The position numbers were made by a program, and so were the translations under genes. 14,186 nucleotides of DNA from an uncultured Flavobacteriales bacterium. GTDB taxonomy: Bacteria; Bacteroidota; Bacteroidia; Flavobacteriales_D; Sanyastnellaceae. Positions 1 to 7,975 of this stretch are shown one piece after another (position 1 is the stretch's first letter; each line of letters starts with the position of its first letter). Where the stretch lies: the NCBI GenBank assembly GCA_937996585.1, contig CALKUW010000141.1, positions 1-14,186 on the forward strand, in the 5' to 3' direction. The notes beneath the pieces were generated by a model. That model made no database searches. It saw nothing but the letters and a program-made list of their open reading frames with translations, and was not told the origin of the DNA.

Positions 1-1754
1 ATGCCTTGTGGAATGGCAACCGCTGGTGGCGGGGCATCCACGATTATTTCCAACGCCTGGAAGCCAAGAGCTACAAGATCCAGAACCGCGTGATGCTGAG
101 CCGTTACCGTGGGCGGACTTCCTGTGATGCCTGCGGCGGAAGCCGTCTGAAACCGGAAGCCCGCCATGTCCGGATCGACGGGCACCCCCTCCCCGACCTT
201 TTGTGGCTGCCCGTCGATGAAGTGCTCGATACCCTGCGCAATCTGAACCTGACGCCCCAGGAACGGGACATTGCCGAACGCCTCCTGATTGAACTCGAGC
301 ACCGGCTGCAGTTCCTGTTGGATGTTGGATTGGGAGACCTCACGCTCAACCGGGGCAGCGCCACCCTCAGTGGCGGAGAAAGCCAGCGCATCCAATTGGG
401 CACGAGCCTGGGCAGCAGCCTCGTGGGCAGCACCTATGTGCTGGACGAGCCGAGCATCGGACTGCACCCCCACGATACGGAGCGGCTCATCAAGGTCTTG
501 ACCGGGTTGCGGGATGTCGGCAACACCGTGGTCGTGGTGGAGCATGAGGAAGCCGTCATCCGCTCAGCCGACCACATCCTCGATCTGGGCCCCATGGCGG
601 GCTCGGAAGGTGGACACGTGGTTTTTTCAGGAGGGCTGGAGCAACTCATGGCATCCGAGGCGTCCCTCACAGCAGGATACCTCCGGGGAGACCTGCGCAT
701 CGACATTCCGAAAATCCGGCGGAAAGGCATCGGTCAGCTGTCGGTCAACCAGGCCAAGGAGCACAACCTGCGTTCCGTGGACGCCGGCTTCCTACTCGGA
801 GCGCTGAACGTGGTAACCGGCGTTTCGGGTTCGGGCAAGAGCACCCTCGTCAAGCGCATCCTGCATCCGCTGCTGATGCGCCACCTCGACCTCGGTGGCG
901 ACCGGCCTGGTGTGAGCGATGGCCTCACAGGCGATGTGGGCCGCATCGAGGCTGTGGAATTCGTCGACCAGAACCCCATTGGGAAGAGCAGCCGCAGCAA
1001 CCCGGCCACCTATGTCAAGGCCTGGGATGATGTGCGTTCCTGCTTTTCGGCCCTGCCGCTGGCGCGGAACCGCGGATACAAGCCTTCGGTATTCAGCTTC
1101 AATACCAGCGGTGGGCGTTGCGAGACCTGCGAAGGTGAGGGGCGGGTCTCGATCGGCATGCAGTTCATGGCGGATGTCACGCTGACCTGTGACGCCTGCA
1201 AGGGGCGGCGCTTCACCGATGCCGTGCTCGAAGTGGAACTGGACGGCAAGAACATCCACGACATCCTCGAGATGACGCTGGCCGATGCTTCTGCCTTCTT
1301 CGCAGCGCGCCCCAAGCCGACGGCGGCAGAGCGCTCCATCGTCCGCAAGCTGGCTCCGCTGATCGACGTGGGGCTCGGTTATGTGCGCATGGGACAGAGT
1401 GCGACCACGCTCAGTGGCGGCGAAGCCCAACGCATCAAGCTCGGAGCCTTCCTGGCCAAAGGGGAGCGGGCAGGGCACACCGTCTTCATTTTCGATGAGC
1501 CGACCACTGGCCTGCATTTTCACGATGTGGCACAGCTGCTGCGGGCCTTCGAAGCCCTTATTGTACAGGGGCACACCGTCATCTGCGTGGAGCACAACAT
1601 CGATGTGATGGCGGCTGCCGACCACATCGTGGACCTCGGTCCCGGAGGCGGAAGGCACGGCGGCCAACTCGTGGCGTCTGGAACGCCGGAAGAAGTGGCA
1701 CGGTCCATGCAGTCAGCTACGGCGCCGTTCCTCCGTGAGCGGATGAACATCTGA
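1..1754 (+). CDS. uvrA: UvrA, excinuclease ABC subunit A (5' end outside window)
   Basis: UvrA is the damage-recognition ATPase of nucleotide excision repair; as a dimer it loads UvrB on distorted DNA. The reading frame is already open at base 3 and about 583 residues are visible, against roughly 940 for the family, so the start and the first Walker A lie upstream. Numbering from base 6, one sees the second half of the first zinc module (CDACGGSRLKPEA, about 40-52), the ABC signature LSGGESQRIQLG and Walker B YVLDEPSIGLH of the first ATPase, then the second ATPase: Walker A GVSGSGKST (about 272-280), a zinc finger C372-x2-C375-x19-C395-x2-C398, signature LSGGEAQRIKLG and Walker B FIFDEPTTGLH. 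All visible key residues are intact. The DQNPIGKSSRSNPATY stretch matches a form I associate with Bacteroidota UvrA; a second UvrA paralogue cannot be excluded. msrB follows 12 bases after the stop, so they are probably co-transcribed. Confidence 0.96.
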   Translation, partial: ALWNGNRWWRGIHDYFQRLEAKSYKIQNRVMLSRYRGRTSCDACGGSRLKPEARHVRIDGHPLPDLLWLPVDEVLDTLRNLNLTPQERDIAERLLIELEHRLQFLLDVGLGDLTLNRGSATLSGGESQRIQLGTSLGSSLVGSTYVLDEPSIGLHPHDTERLIKVLTGLRDVGNTVVVVEHEEAVIRSADHILDLGPMAGSEGGHVVFSGGLEQLMASEASLTAGYLRGDLRIDIPKIRRKGIGQLSVNQAKEHNLRSVDAGFLLGALNVVTGVSGSGKSTLVKRILHPLLMRHLDLGGDRPGVSDGLTGDVGRIEAVEFVDQNPIGKSSRSNPATYVKAWDDVRSCFSALPLARNRGYKPSVFSFNTSGGRCETCEGEGRVSIGMQFMADVTLTCDACKGRRFTDAVLEVELDGKNIHDILEMTLADASAFFAARPKPTAAERSIVRKLAPLIDVGLGYVRMGQSATTLSGGEAQRIKLGAFLAKGERAGHTVFIFDEPTTGLHFHDVAQLLRAFEALIVQGHTVICVEHNIDVMAAADHIVDLGPGGGRHGGQLVASGTPEEVARSMQSATAPFLRERMNI

Positions 1755-1766
1755 AATCCACCTGAC

Positions 1767-2300
1767 ATGAAAAACAACCCCCTCCTCCTCTCCTGCCTTG
1801 TCTTCGGACTCGGCATGACCTCCTGCACCGCACAAACAGAATCTGCGAACGAGCCGGCACCGGTGGACTCAGGACTGACCGTCACGAAGTCTGAAGATGA
1901 ATGGCGGGAGGATTTGCCCCACATGGCGTGCTTCGTCCTGCGCGAAAAAGGAACGGAGCGCGCCTTCACGGGCGAATACTGGGACCACCACGAAAAAGGC
2001 GTCTACCGGTGCGCCGGCTGCGGCCAGGCCCTCTTCGACTCCGAGCACAAGTTCGAGTCCGGCACCGGATGGCCCAGTTTTTTCCAGCCCGCCGAAGGTG
2101 CGGCCGTTACCGAAGAAGTGGATGACAGCTGGATCATGCGGCGCGTAGAAGTCCTGTGTTCGGCCTGCGGAGGCCACCTCGGACATGTCTTCGAGGATGG
2201 GCCACGGCCCACGGGTCTCCGGTACTGCATCAATTCAGCTGCATTGACCTTCGATGCCGATTCAGCCAACTCGGGCGTACGTGAGGTCAAATACGACTGA
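1767..2300 (+). CDS. msrB: Peptide-methionine (R)-S-oxide reductase, predicted lipoprotein
   Basis: MsrB reduces the R epimer of methionine sulfoxide in oxidised proteins. The 177-residue product starts with a hydrophobic leader ending GMTSC, a plausible though not textbook lipobox with Cys20 as lipid anchor, followed by a short polar linker. The SelR/MsrB domain covers about 38-166. Zinc-binding pairs are C82-x2-C85 and C131-x2-C134; GTGWPSF and the RYCINSAALTF motif are present, with C154 as catalytic cysteine, so this is the Cys and not the selenocysteine form. The leader makes it longer than minimal cytosolic MsrB (about 130-150 residues) and points to work outside the cytoplasm on envelope proteins; that location is inferred. 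The ATG is the only start that gives a complete signal sequence. No clear Shine-Dalgarno is seen, which is usual for Bacteroidota. It sits 12 bases behind uvrA and is followed by a strong stem-loop. Confidence 0.95.
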   Translation: MKNNPLLLSCLVFGLGMTSCTAQTESANEPAPVDSGLTVTKSEDEWREDLPHMACFVLREKGTERAFTGEYWDHHEKGVYRCAGCGQALFDSEHKFESGTGWPSFFQPAEGAAVTEEVDDSWIMRRVEVLCSACGGHLGHVFEDGPRPTGLRYCINSAALTFDADSANSGVREVKYD

Positions 2301-2318
2301 TCCCCACTCCTCGCCCCA

Positions 2319-2351
2319 ATGAAAAAGGCACCCGATGGGTGCCTTTTTCAT
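2319..2351. terminator. Bidirectional intrinsic terminator between convergent genes
   Basis: A perfect 15-bp inverted repeat (2319-2333 and 2337-2351) encloses a 3-base GAT loop. The arms carry a GC-rich core (GGCACCC/GGGTGCC) flanked by A5 on the left and T5 on the right, so either transcript gives a stable hairpin followed by a U run. It lies 18 bases after the msrB stop and 19 bases beyond the stop of the minus-strand gene at 2371-2985, as expected for a shared terminator. Confidence 0.93.
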
Positions 2352-2370
2352 GTCTTGGCGTCAAACAGGA

Positions 2371-2985
2371 TTACTGCTTGATGTCTATGGCAATGTTGCG
2401 GATGTCGATGAGCTTCGGCACCATGTTCATGGGATCGTCCTTGCTCGGCAGCGGCCGTGTTCGGCCATGCAGGTTGATGCGGCCCGTGATGTCTCCTTCC
2501 GTGGTCAGCTGCATCAAGAGCAGTTTGCCATCCGGTCCGGCAGCAGCCTGACGCATGTCGGGCGTGACGAACCATGCACCATTGTTGGTGTAGAGCCGTC
2601 CTCCCTGCTCGAACTCACTGAAGTCCATCAGGAATGCCGTCAGGGCATTCATGTAGTTGTCCTCGTAACCGATGGTCACCCAACTGTCGTACTTGAGTCC
2701 GGCCACCGACTGCACCTCTGAACGCTGCAGCTCGTTGGCCGAATTGGCACCGCGCTCGTGCTGGAAGAAAGGAGCGGTGCTCTTGACCTCCAGGTAGTCC
2801 TCCCCATCCCCGAAGATGGCATCGACCACGTCCCCCTCTGCTTCCATCTGTGCATAGATGCGGTATGTCTTGCCGGGGACCTGCCCCATGTTGTCCACTT
2901 CCTCGACGACCAATTCCACGAATTGGGCATCTGCGATGTATGCGCAAGAGAGCAACGCGATGCAGAAAGTAATGTGCTTGAACAT
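2371..2985 (-). CDS. Small secreted protein of unknown function in PorP operon
   Basis: The product has 204 residues. Residues 1-20 form a Sec signal peptide (hydrophobic core FCIALLSCAYIADA, likely cut before Q21). I do not recognise a named family. The mature part shows a series of anchors, YRIYA (41-45), YDSW (99-102), GAWFVTPD (136-143) and GKLLLMQLTT (153-162), that recur in the same order and nearly the same spacing in the N-terminal domain of the 1046-residue protein at 3974-7114. The protein therefore looks like a free-standing copy of that domain. It has no CHU_C or other sorting tail, no membrane segment after the signal, and no cysteine in the mature part. It begins 5 bases after the porP-like stop and is the last gene of a three-gene operon ending at the 2319-2351 terminator. 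A periplasmic or outer-surface location with a link to the operon's adhesin is inference. Confidence 0.85.
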   Translation of the reverse strand: MFKHITFCIALLSCAYIADAQFVELVVEEVDNMGQVPGKTYRIYAQMEAEGDVVDAIFGDGEDYLEVKSTAPFFQHERGANSANELQRSEVQSVAGLKYDSWVTIGYEDNYMNALTAFLMDFSEFEQGGRLYTNNGAWFVTPDMRQAAAGPDGKLLLMQLTTEGDITGRINLHGRTRPLPSKDDPMNMVPKLIDIRNIAIDIKQ

Positions 2986-2990
2986 GTCTG

Positions 2991-3968
2991 TCAGTTTCTG
3001 ATGATCAGGTTGCGGTCGAGCAGTCGCCCTCCCATGCCCCTGAACCCGGCTCCACGCCTAGGCAACACGTAAGATACCGTGATTTCATGCGTGCTCGGTG
3101 AAAGATTCCCAATGGCGCCTGTGGCCGCATCGTATGCGTACCCCACCTGAATGTCCTGGAAGGCCGCCCCCACCATCAGCACGAGGGCGTCTCCCTGACG
3201 GAAGCCAAGGCCACCCCAGTAGCGGTTCTGATAGAGGGCACGAACGTTCAGGTCCAACTGGATGGGCGTGATTTCCGTGAACCGCATCATCAGTGCAGGC
3301 TGCACCGTCCACTGCTGATCAAATGCGTAATCGTAACGGCCGGTCAGAGCGTAGTGACGGATGCCGCGGTTGCGCGAGTCCGTAGGCTCCGACTCCAACC
3401 CGAGTGGTGTCTGCAACAGGTTCGAAACAGCCAATCCGAATTGGTAGTACTGACCGAACACCATGAGCCCGAATCGGGAATCAAAGGCAAAACTGCTCTC
3501 CACGGCCCCCGTGATGGCAGGGTCATCCGGTTGCCACAGTTGGAGGTCCGAACCGTCGAAACGGGTATTTCTCCCCGTCAAACCAAGGCCGAAAGAGACG
3601 GCGTCCTGGTTGTTGAGATCGATGGTGTAGGTGCCTGCCAATTCGAAGCTGGTGCGGCTGTATGCCCCGCCTTGGTTGTCGCGCTCAACATTGACTCCGA
3701 AACCGAAGCGGTTGGGCAGACTGCTGGTCACCGTCACCGTGCTGGTAGAGGGTGCCCCCTGGAAGCCCGTCCACTGCTCGCGGTGGCTCAGTGCACCGAA
3801 CGTCCCCAATTCCGTACCTGCGAAAGCAGGATTCACCACGAAGGGATTCTGAACGAATTGTGTCTGTCTGGCCAACTGTTGGGCATCAGCACCGGAAGCA
3901 CCGATGAACATGAGGCCTTCGACGAGCAGAAGACAGAAAATGGTGGATTTGATGGAAATGCGCTGCAT
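2991..3968 (-). CDS. Type IX secretion system membrane protein, PorP/SprF family
   Basis: PorP/SprF proteins are outer-membrane beta-barrel proteins of Bacteroidota needed for export or surface attachment of particular type IX substrates. From the ATG at 3968 the product has 325 residues: a signal peptide (about 1-29, ending GASGADA), then the family's N-terminal signature, here TQFVQNPFVVNPAFAGTE, which corresponds to the usual 'QFSQYMFNPLYINPAYAG'. Alternating amphipathic strands follow (for example RFGFGVNVER, FGLMVFGQYYQFGLAVSNLL, WTVQPALMMRF, YWGGLGFR, IQVGYAYD), ending in THEITVSYVLPRR and a short basic tail. Length is normal for the family. A TTG at 3977 overlapping the upstream TGA by four bases would add MID; I prefer the ATG because TTG starts are rare here and the signal peptide is complete without it. 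It lies 5 bases downstream of a CHU_C-type gene, the classic SprB/SprF pairing, so it probably serves that protein. Confidence 0.93.
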   Translation of the reverse strand: MQRISIKSTIFCLLLVEGLMFIGASGADAQQLARQTQFVQNPFVVNPAFAGTELGTFGALSHREQWTGFQGAPSTSTVTVTSSLPNRFGFGVNVERDNQGGAYSRTSFELAGTYTIDLNNQDAVSFGLGLTGRNTRFDGSDLQLWQPDDPAITGAVESSFAFDSRFGLMVFGQYYQFGLAVSNLLQTPLGLESEPTDSRNRGIRHYALTGRYDYAFDQQWTVQPALMMRFTEITPIQLDLNVRALYQNRYWGGLGFRQGDALVLMVGAAFQDIQVGYAYDAATGAIGNLSPSTHEITVSYVLPRRGAGFRGMGGRLLDRNLIIRN

Positions 3969-3973
3969 GTCGA

Positions 3974-6900
3974 TCAATACTTGAGGGTGACGGTTCCCGT
4001 GATGGGCTCTGCCCCCGGTTCCACAGTGATGACGTAGTAATAATCACTGGCCGGCAGCAAGGCGCCATCGGCCGTGCCATCCCACCAGGTCGTGCCGGGT
4101 TTCGAACGGAACAGCAACTGTCCCCAACGGTTGAACACCTGCACCTCACTCTGCGGATAGAACTCGAGTCCACCCACGACCCAGCGGTCGTTGATACCAT
4201 CTCCATTGGGCGTGATGGCATCGGCGATGAACAGGCACTCTTCCGTGGGTTCCACAGTGGCAAGGAAGCCCAGGGTGCATCCGATGTTGTCGGTGACCGT
4301 CACGCTGTAGACGTCTTCGGTCAAGCCGATGGCCGTGGCTGTCGTCTGGGCATCCGGATCACTCCAGATGAACTGCAGCGGCAATTGACCTCCGGTTACG
4401 GCCGCCGTAGCTGTACCATCCGAAGTCTGCCAGCAGGTGACCGGCGAGGTGAAGATCTCGACCAACATGTCGGTGACGATGTCGGCCTCCACGAAGAAGC
4501 TCGAATCTGCCGTACATCCAGCCGTATCCACCGCAGAGACAAAGTACTCGCCCTCAAAGAGGTTCAATACATCCACAGCGCCACCAACGAATTCCCATGC
4601 GGTCTCTCCCGACCCCCCAATGGTGCCGATGATGGCCACACCGTCGTCCATTCCGGTGCATGTCACATCTTGGACAGTGATGTCGAACAACAAGGGATCC
4701 GGTTCTTCGATGACAACCACGACCGAGTCCATACAACCGTTGTCATCGCTCAGGAAGAGCGGATAAGTGCCCGCACAGAGATTGACCAAGCCGCTCGGAA
4801 TGACCCCTGTCGAGTCGCTCACACCATCTTCATAAAGCGCAAGACTGCCTGTGCCCCCACCGATGCTGACCTCGATGCCGCCAGTACAATCACCTCCGCA
4901 CTCCGGAAACACTACACCCAGGACGTCAAGGTCCACCGGATCGGGCTCGGGAATCCCCACCTGCAGACTGTCGATGCACCCCAGAGAGTCACCCACCACG
5001 AGCATCAATGAATCGGGACCAAGTGCCGCAAGGGTATCGGGCAGACTGGGGAAAACAAAGGGTGAGATCATGCCAAGTTCACCGCTGCCTCCCAAAGCAT
5101 TCACGATAAGGACCCCGTCCCCGGCTCCCGTGCAGGAAATGGGTGTGATCGTCGGAATGATCTGAATGGGTGCCGGCTCCTCAATCTGAACCTGTACGGA
5201 GGCACTCGTGCATCCAACGGCATCCTGGACCAGTACATCGTATATCCCCGCTGGAACATTGAAACACTCGCCGTCCCAGCTGTTCGTGGGAAGCGGAACA
5301 AGTTGTGGTGTAAGCGTTCCTGAACCTCCAGCCAGGTCGTCCACGCATATCTGACCACCGTTTGCCCCGCTGCAGGGGACATTGGAAACATTGTAGCTGA
5401 AGGTGATGGTGTCCGGGCCAAAGATTTCTATGGTGTCCGTCACCAGACACTGGTTGCCATCTTCCGTGATATGGATGTAGTCGCCAGGGCAAAGCTGTCC
5501 GGAGACCACAGGAGTGCCATCCAAGTCCGTCGTACTGATGATGTAAGGCAGCTGTCCCCCGCTGATGTCAGCCAGGATGAGGCCGTCGCAATTCCCAGCG
5601 CAGGCGACATCGGTCACGCTGTAGGTCACCGTGACGCCCTCGGGGTCCTCTACGATGACCGGGTCGGTGGACGTACAGCCATTCTCATCCGTGATGAGCA
5701 CACTGTAGGTGCCGCTCGCCAGGCTGTCTGCCTCGAAATCGAGGCTGCCATCGAACGTGTTGGTAATGTTCAATTCCGGGATTTCCATGACCACGGTCCC
5801 GGTCCCTCCCGAAGCCGTGGCGGTCAAGATGGCATCGGAATATCCCAAACAGCTGATTTCCGTGGCGGAGGCATTGAGCACCAACGGCGCCGGGCAGGAA
5901 ATGGTGATGGTGGTGTCCTTGAAGCACCCGGCAGCATCCGTGACCGTCACCGTGTAATCTCCACTGCCACCAAAGCAGGACAACGGACCGAAACAGTCGG
6001 AGGCATCCGGTCCGAGCACAAGGCCGTTGGAATGGGATGCTTCTGTCGAGAGTCCACCGGTTCCCCCTGAAGCAGAAAAACAGATGGTCGCTTCATCGAC
6101 ATCACCGCAGATGTTGTCCTGGGTGAGTGTAGCCTCGAAAACGATTTCATCCGGGGAAATGAAGGCAAATACCTCGGTGGTATCCCGACACGTGTTGGTG
6201 GAGAAAGCCACGGTCTGGGCCGTGTCAACAAGCGATACGAAGTAGTTTCCATCCGTGATGCCATTGAAGACGGGATCTCCGACCTGCTGTTGCATCAGGG
6301 TCGTATCCGTACCCGTGAATTGAAAGAGGCTGTACTCCACCGTCGATGTGAACGGCTGCATGGGATCGTTGGGAAGCACCTCAATGGACGCCGCATCACC
6401 AAAACACTCGATTTCATCCAGAACAGTGAATTGTGGATCCTCCATCGGTGTGCAGAAATCGCCCACCTGAACATAGTCGGGGGTACAGAATGTCTCCACG
6501 TCCGATCCCAGTCCCGGCTGCATGGCCACACATACCTTGAACTCGAAACTCTCACATGTCGTGATTTGACCAATGAGCGCACGTCCGTTCTGTACCGTAT
6601 TGTGCACGGGGTCTGCAGCAGTGACGAGCAAGGCACCCTGCACCACTTCGTCCGTGCAACTGTTGTATCCGACCGGAAAGGCCCCGGGGGTCTCGAATAC
6701 CGTAATCCCCGGCGTGGCCTGGGAAATGTGCGAAGTCCACCAGGTATCGTATGCAATGGCGGGGTCAATTCCGATGAAGGCACCCTGGATGCTCGCACCA
6801 TTGTTGTAGCCTGCAGGAACAAGGGGAGAAGCGTAATTGTAGCACCCGCATGGAGCATTGTAGCCGAAACCGGGGATGATAGGATCGCTGTCGATGTCGG

Positions 6901-7114
6901 CCGCAACCCCGAGCATCAAATAGTCATCGGCCGGGAGAACCGCGTACAGTCGATAACGTCGGTACCCCGCAGGCACATCCTCGATGCCATCATACAGCAC
7001 AGTGTCGAGGACCACATCCACCTCGAGGTCAAAACTCACCTGTGCTTGAATCGTACTGACTGACATCAGTCCGATTGCGACCGATAGAAATAGGATATTA
7101 CGTAGTGCTCCCAT
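3974..7114 (-). CDS. SprB-repeat cell-surface protein with CHU_C (T9SS) C-terminal domain
   Basis: A 1046-residue secreted protein, probably an adhesin or surface-matrix component. Residues 1-24 are a Sec signal peptide (cut before Q25). About 25-230 is an N-terminal domain also seen as a separate protein two genes downstream (anchors YRLYA 54-58, YDTW 122-125, GALLVTAAD 160-168, GRALIGQITT 177-186). About 232-957 contains roughly nine degenerate SprB-type modules of 65-90 residues, each with an early cysteine (such as C422, C505, C581, C661, C739, C819, C894), a GG near the middle, a (G/V)xYxVxVxDxxGC motif and an ending like EEPxP. Residues 958-1046 form the gliding-motility-associated CHU_C domain: AITPNGDGINDRW, VQVFNRWGQLLF, WWDGTADG, YYYVITV and a final TVTLKY. 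This tail is recognised as a type IX signal of the type B class, which often relies on a PorP/SprF partner; such a gene follows after 5 bases. The binding target is unknown. Confidence 0.94.
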   Translation of the reverse strand: MGALRNILFLSVAIGLMSVSTIQAQVSFDLEVDVVLDTVLYDGIEDVPAGYRRYRLYAVLPADDYLMLGVAADIDSDPIIPGFGYNAPCGCYNYASPLVPAGYNNGASIQGAFIGIDPAIAYDTWWTSHISQATPGITVFETPGAFPVGYNSCTDEVVQGALLVTAADPVHNTVQNGRALIGQITTCESFEFKVCVAMQPGLGSDVETFCTPDYVQVGDFCTPMEDPQFTVLDEIECFGDAASIEVLPNDPMQPFTSTVEYSLFQFTGTDTTLMQQQVGDPVFNGITDGNYFVSLVDTAQTVAFSTNTCRDTTEVFAFISPDEIVFEATLTQDNICGDVDEATICFSASGGTGGLSTEASHSNGLVLGPDASDCFGPLSCFGGSGDYTVTVTDAAGCFKDTTITISCPAPLVLNASATEISCLGYSDAILTATASGGTGTVVMEIPELNITNTFDGSLDFEADSLASGTYSVLITDENGCTSTDPVIVEDPEGVTVTYSVTDVACAGNCDGLILADISGGQLPYIISTTDLDGTPVVSGQLCPGDYIHITEDGNQCLVTDTIEIFGPDTITFSYNVSNVPCSGANGGQICVDDLAGGSGTLTPQLVPLPTNSWDGECFNVPAGIYDVLVQDAVGCTSASVQVQIEEPAPIQIIPTITPISCTGAGDGVLIVNALGGSGELGMISPFVFPSLPDTLAALGPDSLMLVVGDSLGCIDSLQVGIPEPDPVDLDVLGVVFPECGGDCTGGIEVSIGGGTGSLALYEDGVSDSTGVIPSGLVNLCAGTYPLFLSDDNGCMDSVVVVIEEPDPLLFDITVQDVTCTGMDDGVAIIGTIGGSGETAWEFVGGAVDVLNLFEGEYFVSAVDTAGCTADSSFFVEADIVTDMLVEIFTSPVTCWQTSDGTATAAVTGGQLPLQFIWSDPDAQTTATAIGLTEDVYSVTVTDNIGCTLGFLATVEPTEECLFIADAITPNGDGINDRWVVGGLEFYPQSEVQVFNRWGQLLFRSKPGTTWWDGTADGALLPASDYYYVITVEPGAEPITGTVTLKY

Positions 7115-7134
7115 GGCGTCTGGTCCGGTACTTT

Positions 7135-7165
7135 GTGCCGTAGTTGATTCCTGTTCGGCCGCAAA
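7135..7165 (-). promoter_or_regulatory. Weak candidate promoter for the minus-strand surface operon
   Basis: Read on the minus strand there is TTTG at 7165-7162, then exactly 19 bases, then TACGGCAC at 7142-7135. The Bacteroidota primary-sigma consensus is TTTG-N19-TAnnTTTG, so the -33 box, the spacing and the TA match, but the TTTG half of the -7 box does not. It would place the start of transcription just upstream of the ATG at 7114. The 66-base gap 7115-7180 must also hold the promoter of the divergent truC; I found no convincing element for that direction. Confidence 0.22.
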
Positions 7166-7180
7166 GGGTCGCGCAAATTA

Positions 7181-7975
7181 ATGCAATTGATGCCGGCAGT
7201 ACCCATAGGATTATCGCGCACCGGTGAGATTCGGTTGCTTTATGAGGACGAGCGCTATCTCGCCGTGTCGAAACCGCCGGGCTTGCTGATGCACCGGACC
7301 GCCATTGATGCGCATGAACACGAGAACCTGAGGGATATACTCAAGGCAGCACGCCCGGGCCGACTCGACCCCGTCCATCGGCTCGACAAGCCTACCAGTG
7401 GCGTGGTCCTCTTCGGTAAGGATGCCGAGGCCATCGATGTGTGCAAACGCCAATTCGAGGAGCGCGGGACGCGCAAGGAATACCTCTGTATGGTTCGGGG
7501 TTGGGTGACGCATCAAGGCTGCATCGGCAAACCCCTTCCGAAAGGCATGGAGGGACCACCAAAGGAAGCGCGCACTTCATTCCGGCCTCTGGCCTCTTGC
7601 GAGTTGCCCTATCCGGCGTCACGCTACCCCACTGCGAGGTTCAGCCTGCTCGAATGCACACCCCACACGGGTCGATATCACCAGATCCGCCTGCACATGC
7701 GCCATTTCAGGCACCCCATCATCGGTGACTCCCAGCACGGCGACAAACCGCAGAACAGGGCCTTCGCGGACCACAGTGGGGTTTCAGGGCTGTTGCTCCA
7801 CGCACTTCGGTTTGCTTTTTTGCACCCCGACGGAAAGGTGCTTCAACTGGAAGCCGCATTGCCTCCGCGCTGGACGGACGTGGCGCGTGCAACCGGATGG
7901 GACCTTGCCGGGTTTTCGCAGGACCGGGCGATTCGTCAGGAGACAGACCCACAGCAAGATGATTTTCGGCAGTGA
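7181..7975 (+). CDS. truC: tRNA pseudouridine synthase C (RluA family)
   Basis: The product (264 residues) belongs to the RluA family of pseudouridine synthases. It resembles TruC, which converts uridine 65 in the acceptor/T-stem region of tRNAs to pseudouridine. Visible signatures are the N-terminal LYEDERYLAVSKPPGLLMHR, the catalytic block HRLDKPTSG with nucleophile D69, the TruC-like RYPTARFSLLE followed by PHTGRYHQIRLHM, and RHPIIGDSQHGD plus a late LLLHALRFAF. There is no S4 RNA-binding domain before the catalytic domain, which fits TruC better than RluC or RluD. The ATG at 7181 is used; a second ATG at 7190 gives an almost identical product. The last 17 bases overlap the start of the DUF3089 gene, suggesting translational coupling. 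The polar C-terminal tail after about residue 245 is probably disordered. Confidence 0.92.
   Translation: MQLMPAVPIGLSRTGEIRLLYEDERYLAVSKPPGLLMHRTAIDAHEHENLRDILKAARPGRLDPVHRLDKPTSGVVLFGKDAEAIDVCKRQFEERGTRKEYLCMVRGWVTHQGCIGKPLPKGMEGPPKEARTSFRPLASCELPYPASRYPTARFSLLECTPHTGRYHQIRLHMRHFRHPIIGDSQHGDKPQNRAFADHSGVSGLLLHALRFAFLHPDGKVLQLEAALPPRWTDVARATGWDLAGFSQDRAIRQETDPQQDDFRQ

Noticed and set aside
792..1667. 291-codon minus-strand frame opposite uvrA
   Set aside because: The plus strand carries the conserved second UvrA ATPase; the antisense frame has no motif.
3969..3977. TTG start for the PorP-type gene overlapping the upstream stop
   Set aside because: It would add three residues only; the ATG at 3968 gives a complete signal peptide and a 5-base spacing identical to the next gene pair. 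It cannot be fully excluded.
5471..7063. Plus-strand frames (5471-6070, 6290-7063) opposite the SprB-repeat gene
   Set aside because: Antisense readings of a repeat-rich, clearly coding minus-strand gene; no signal, motif or start context.
7725..7958. Upstream extension of the DUF3089 frame inside truC
   Set aside because: This part is an out-of-frame reading of the conserved truC C-terminal region; family similarity of the DUF3089 protein starts only after the ATG at 7959.
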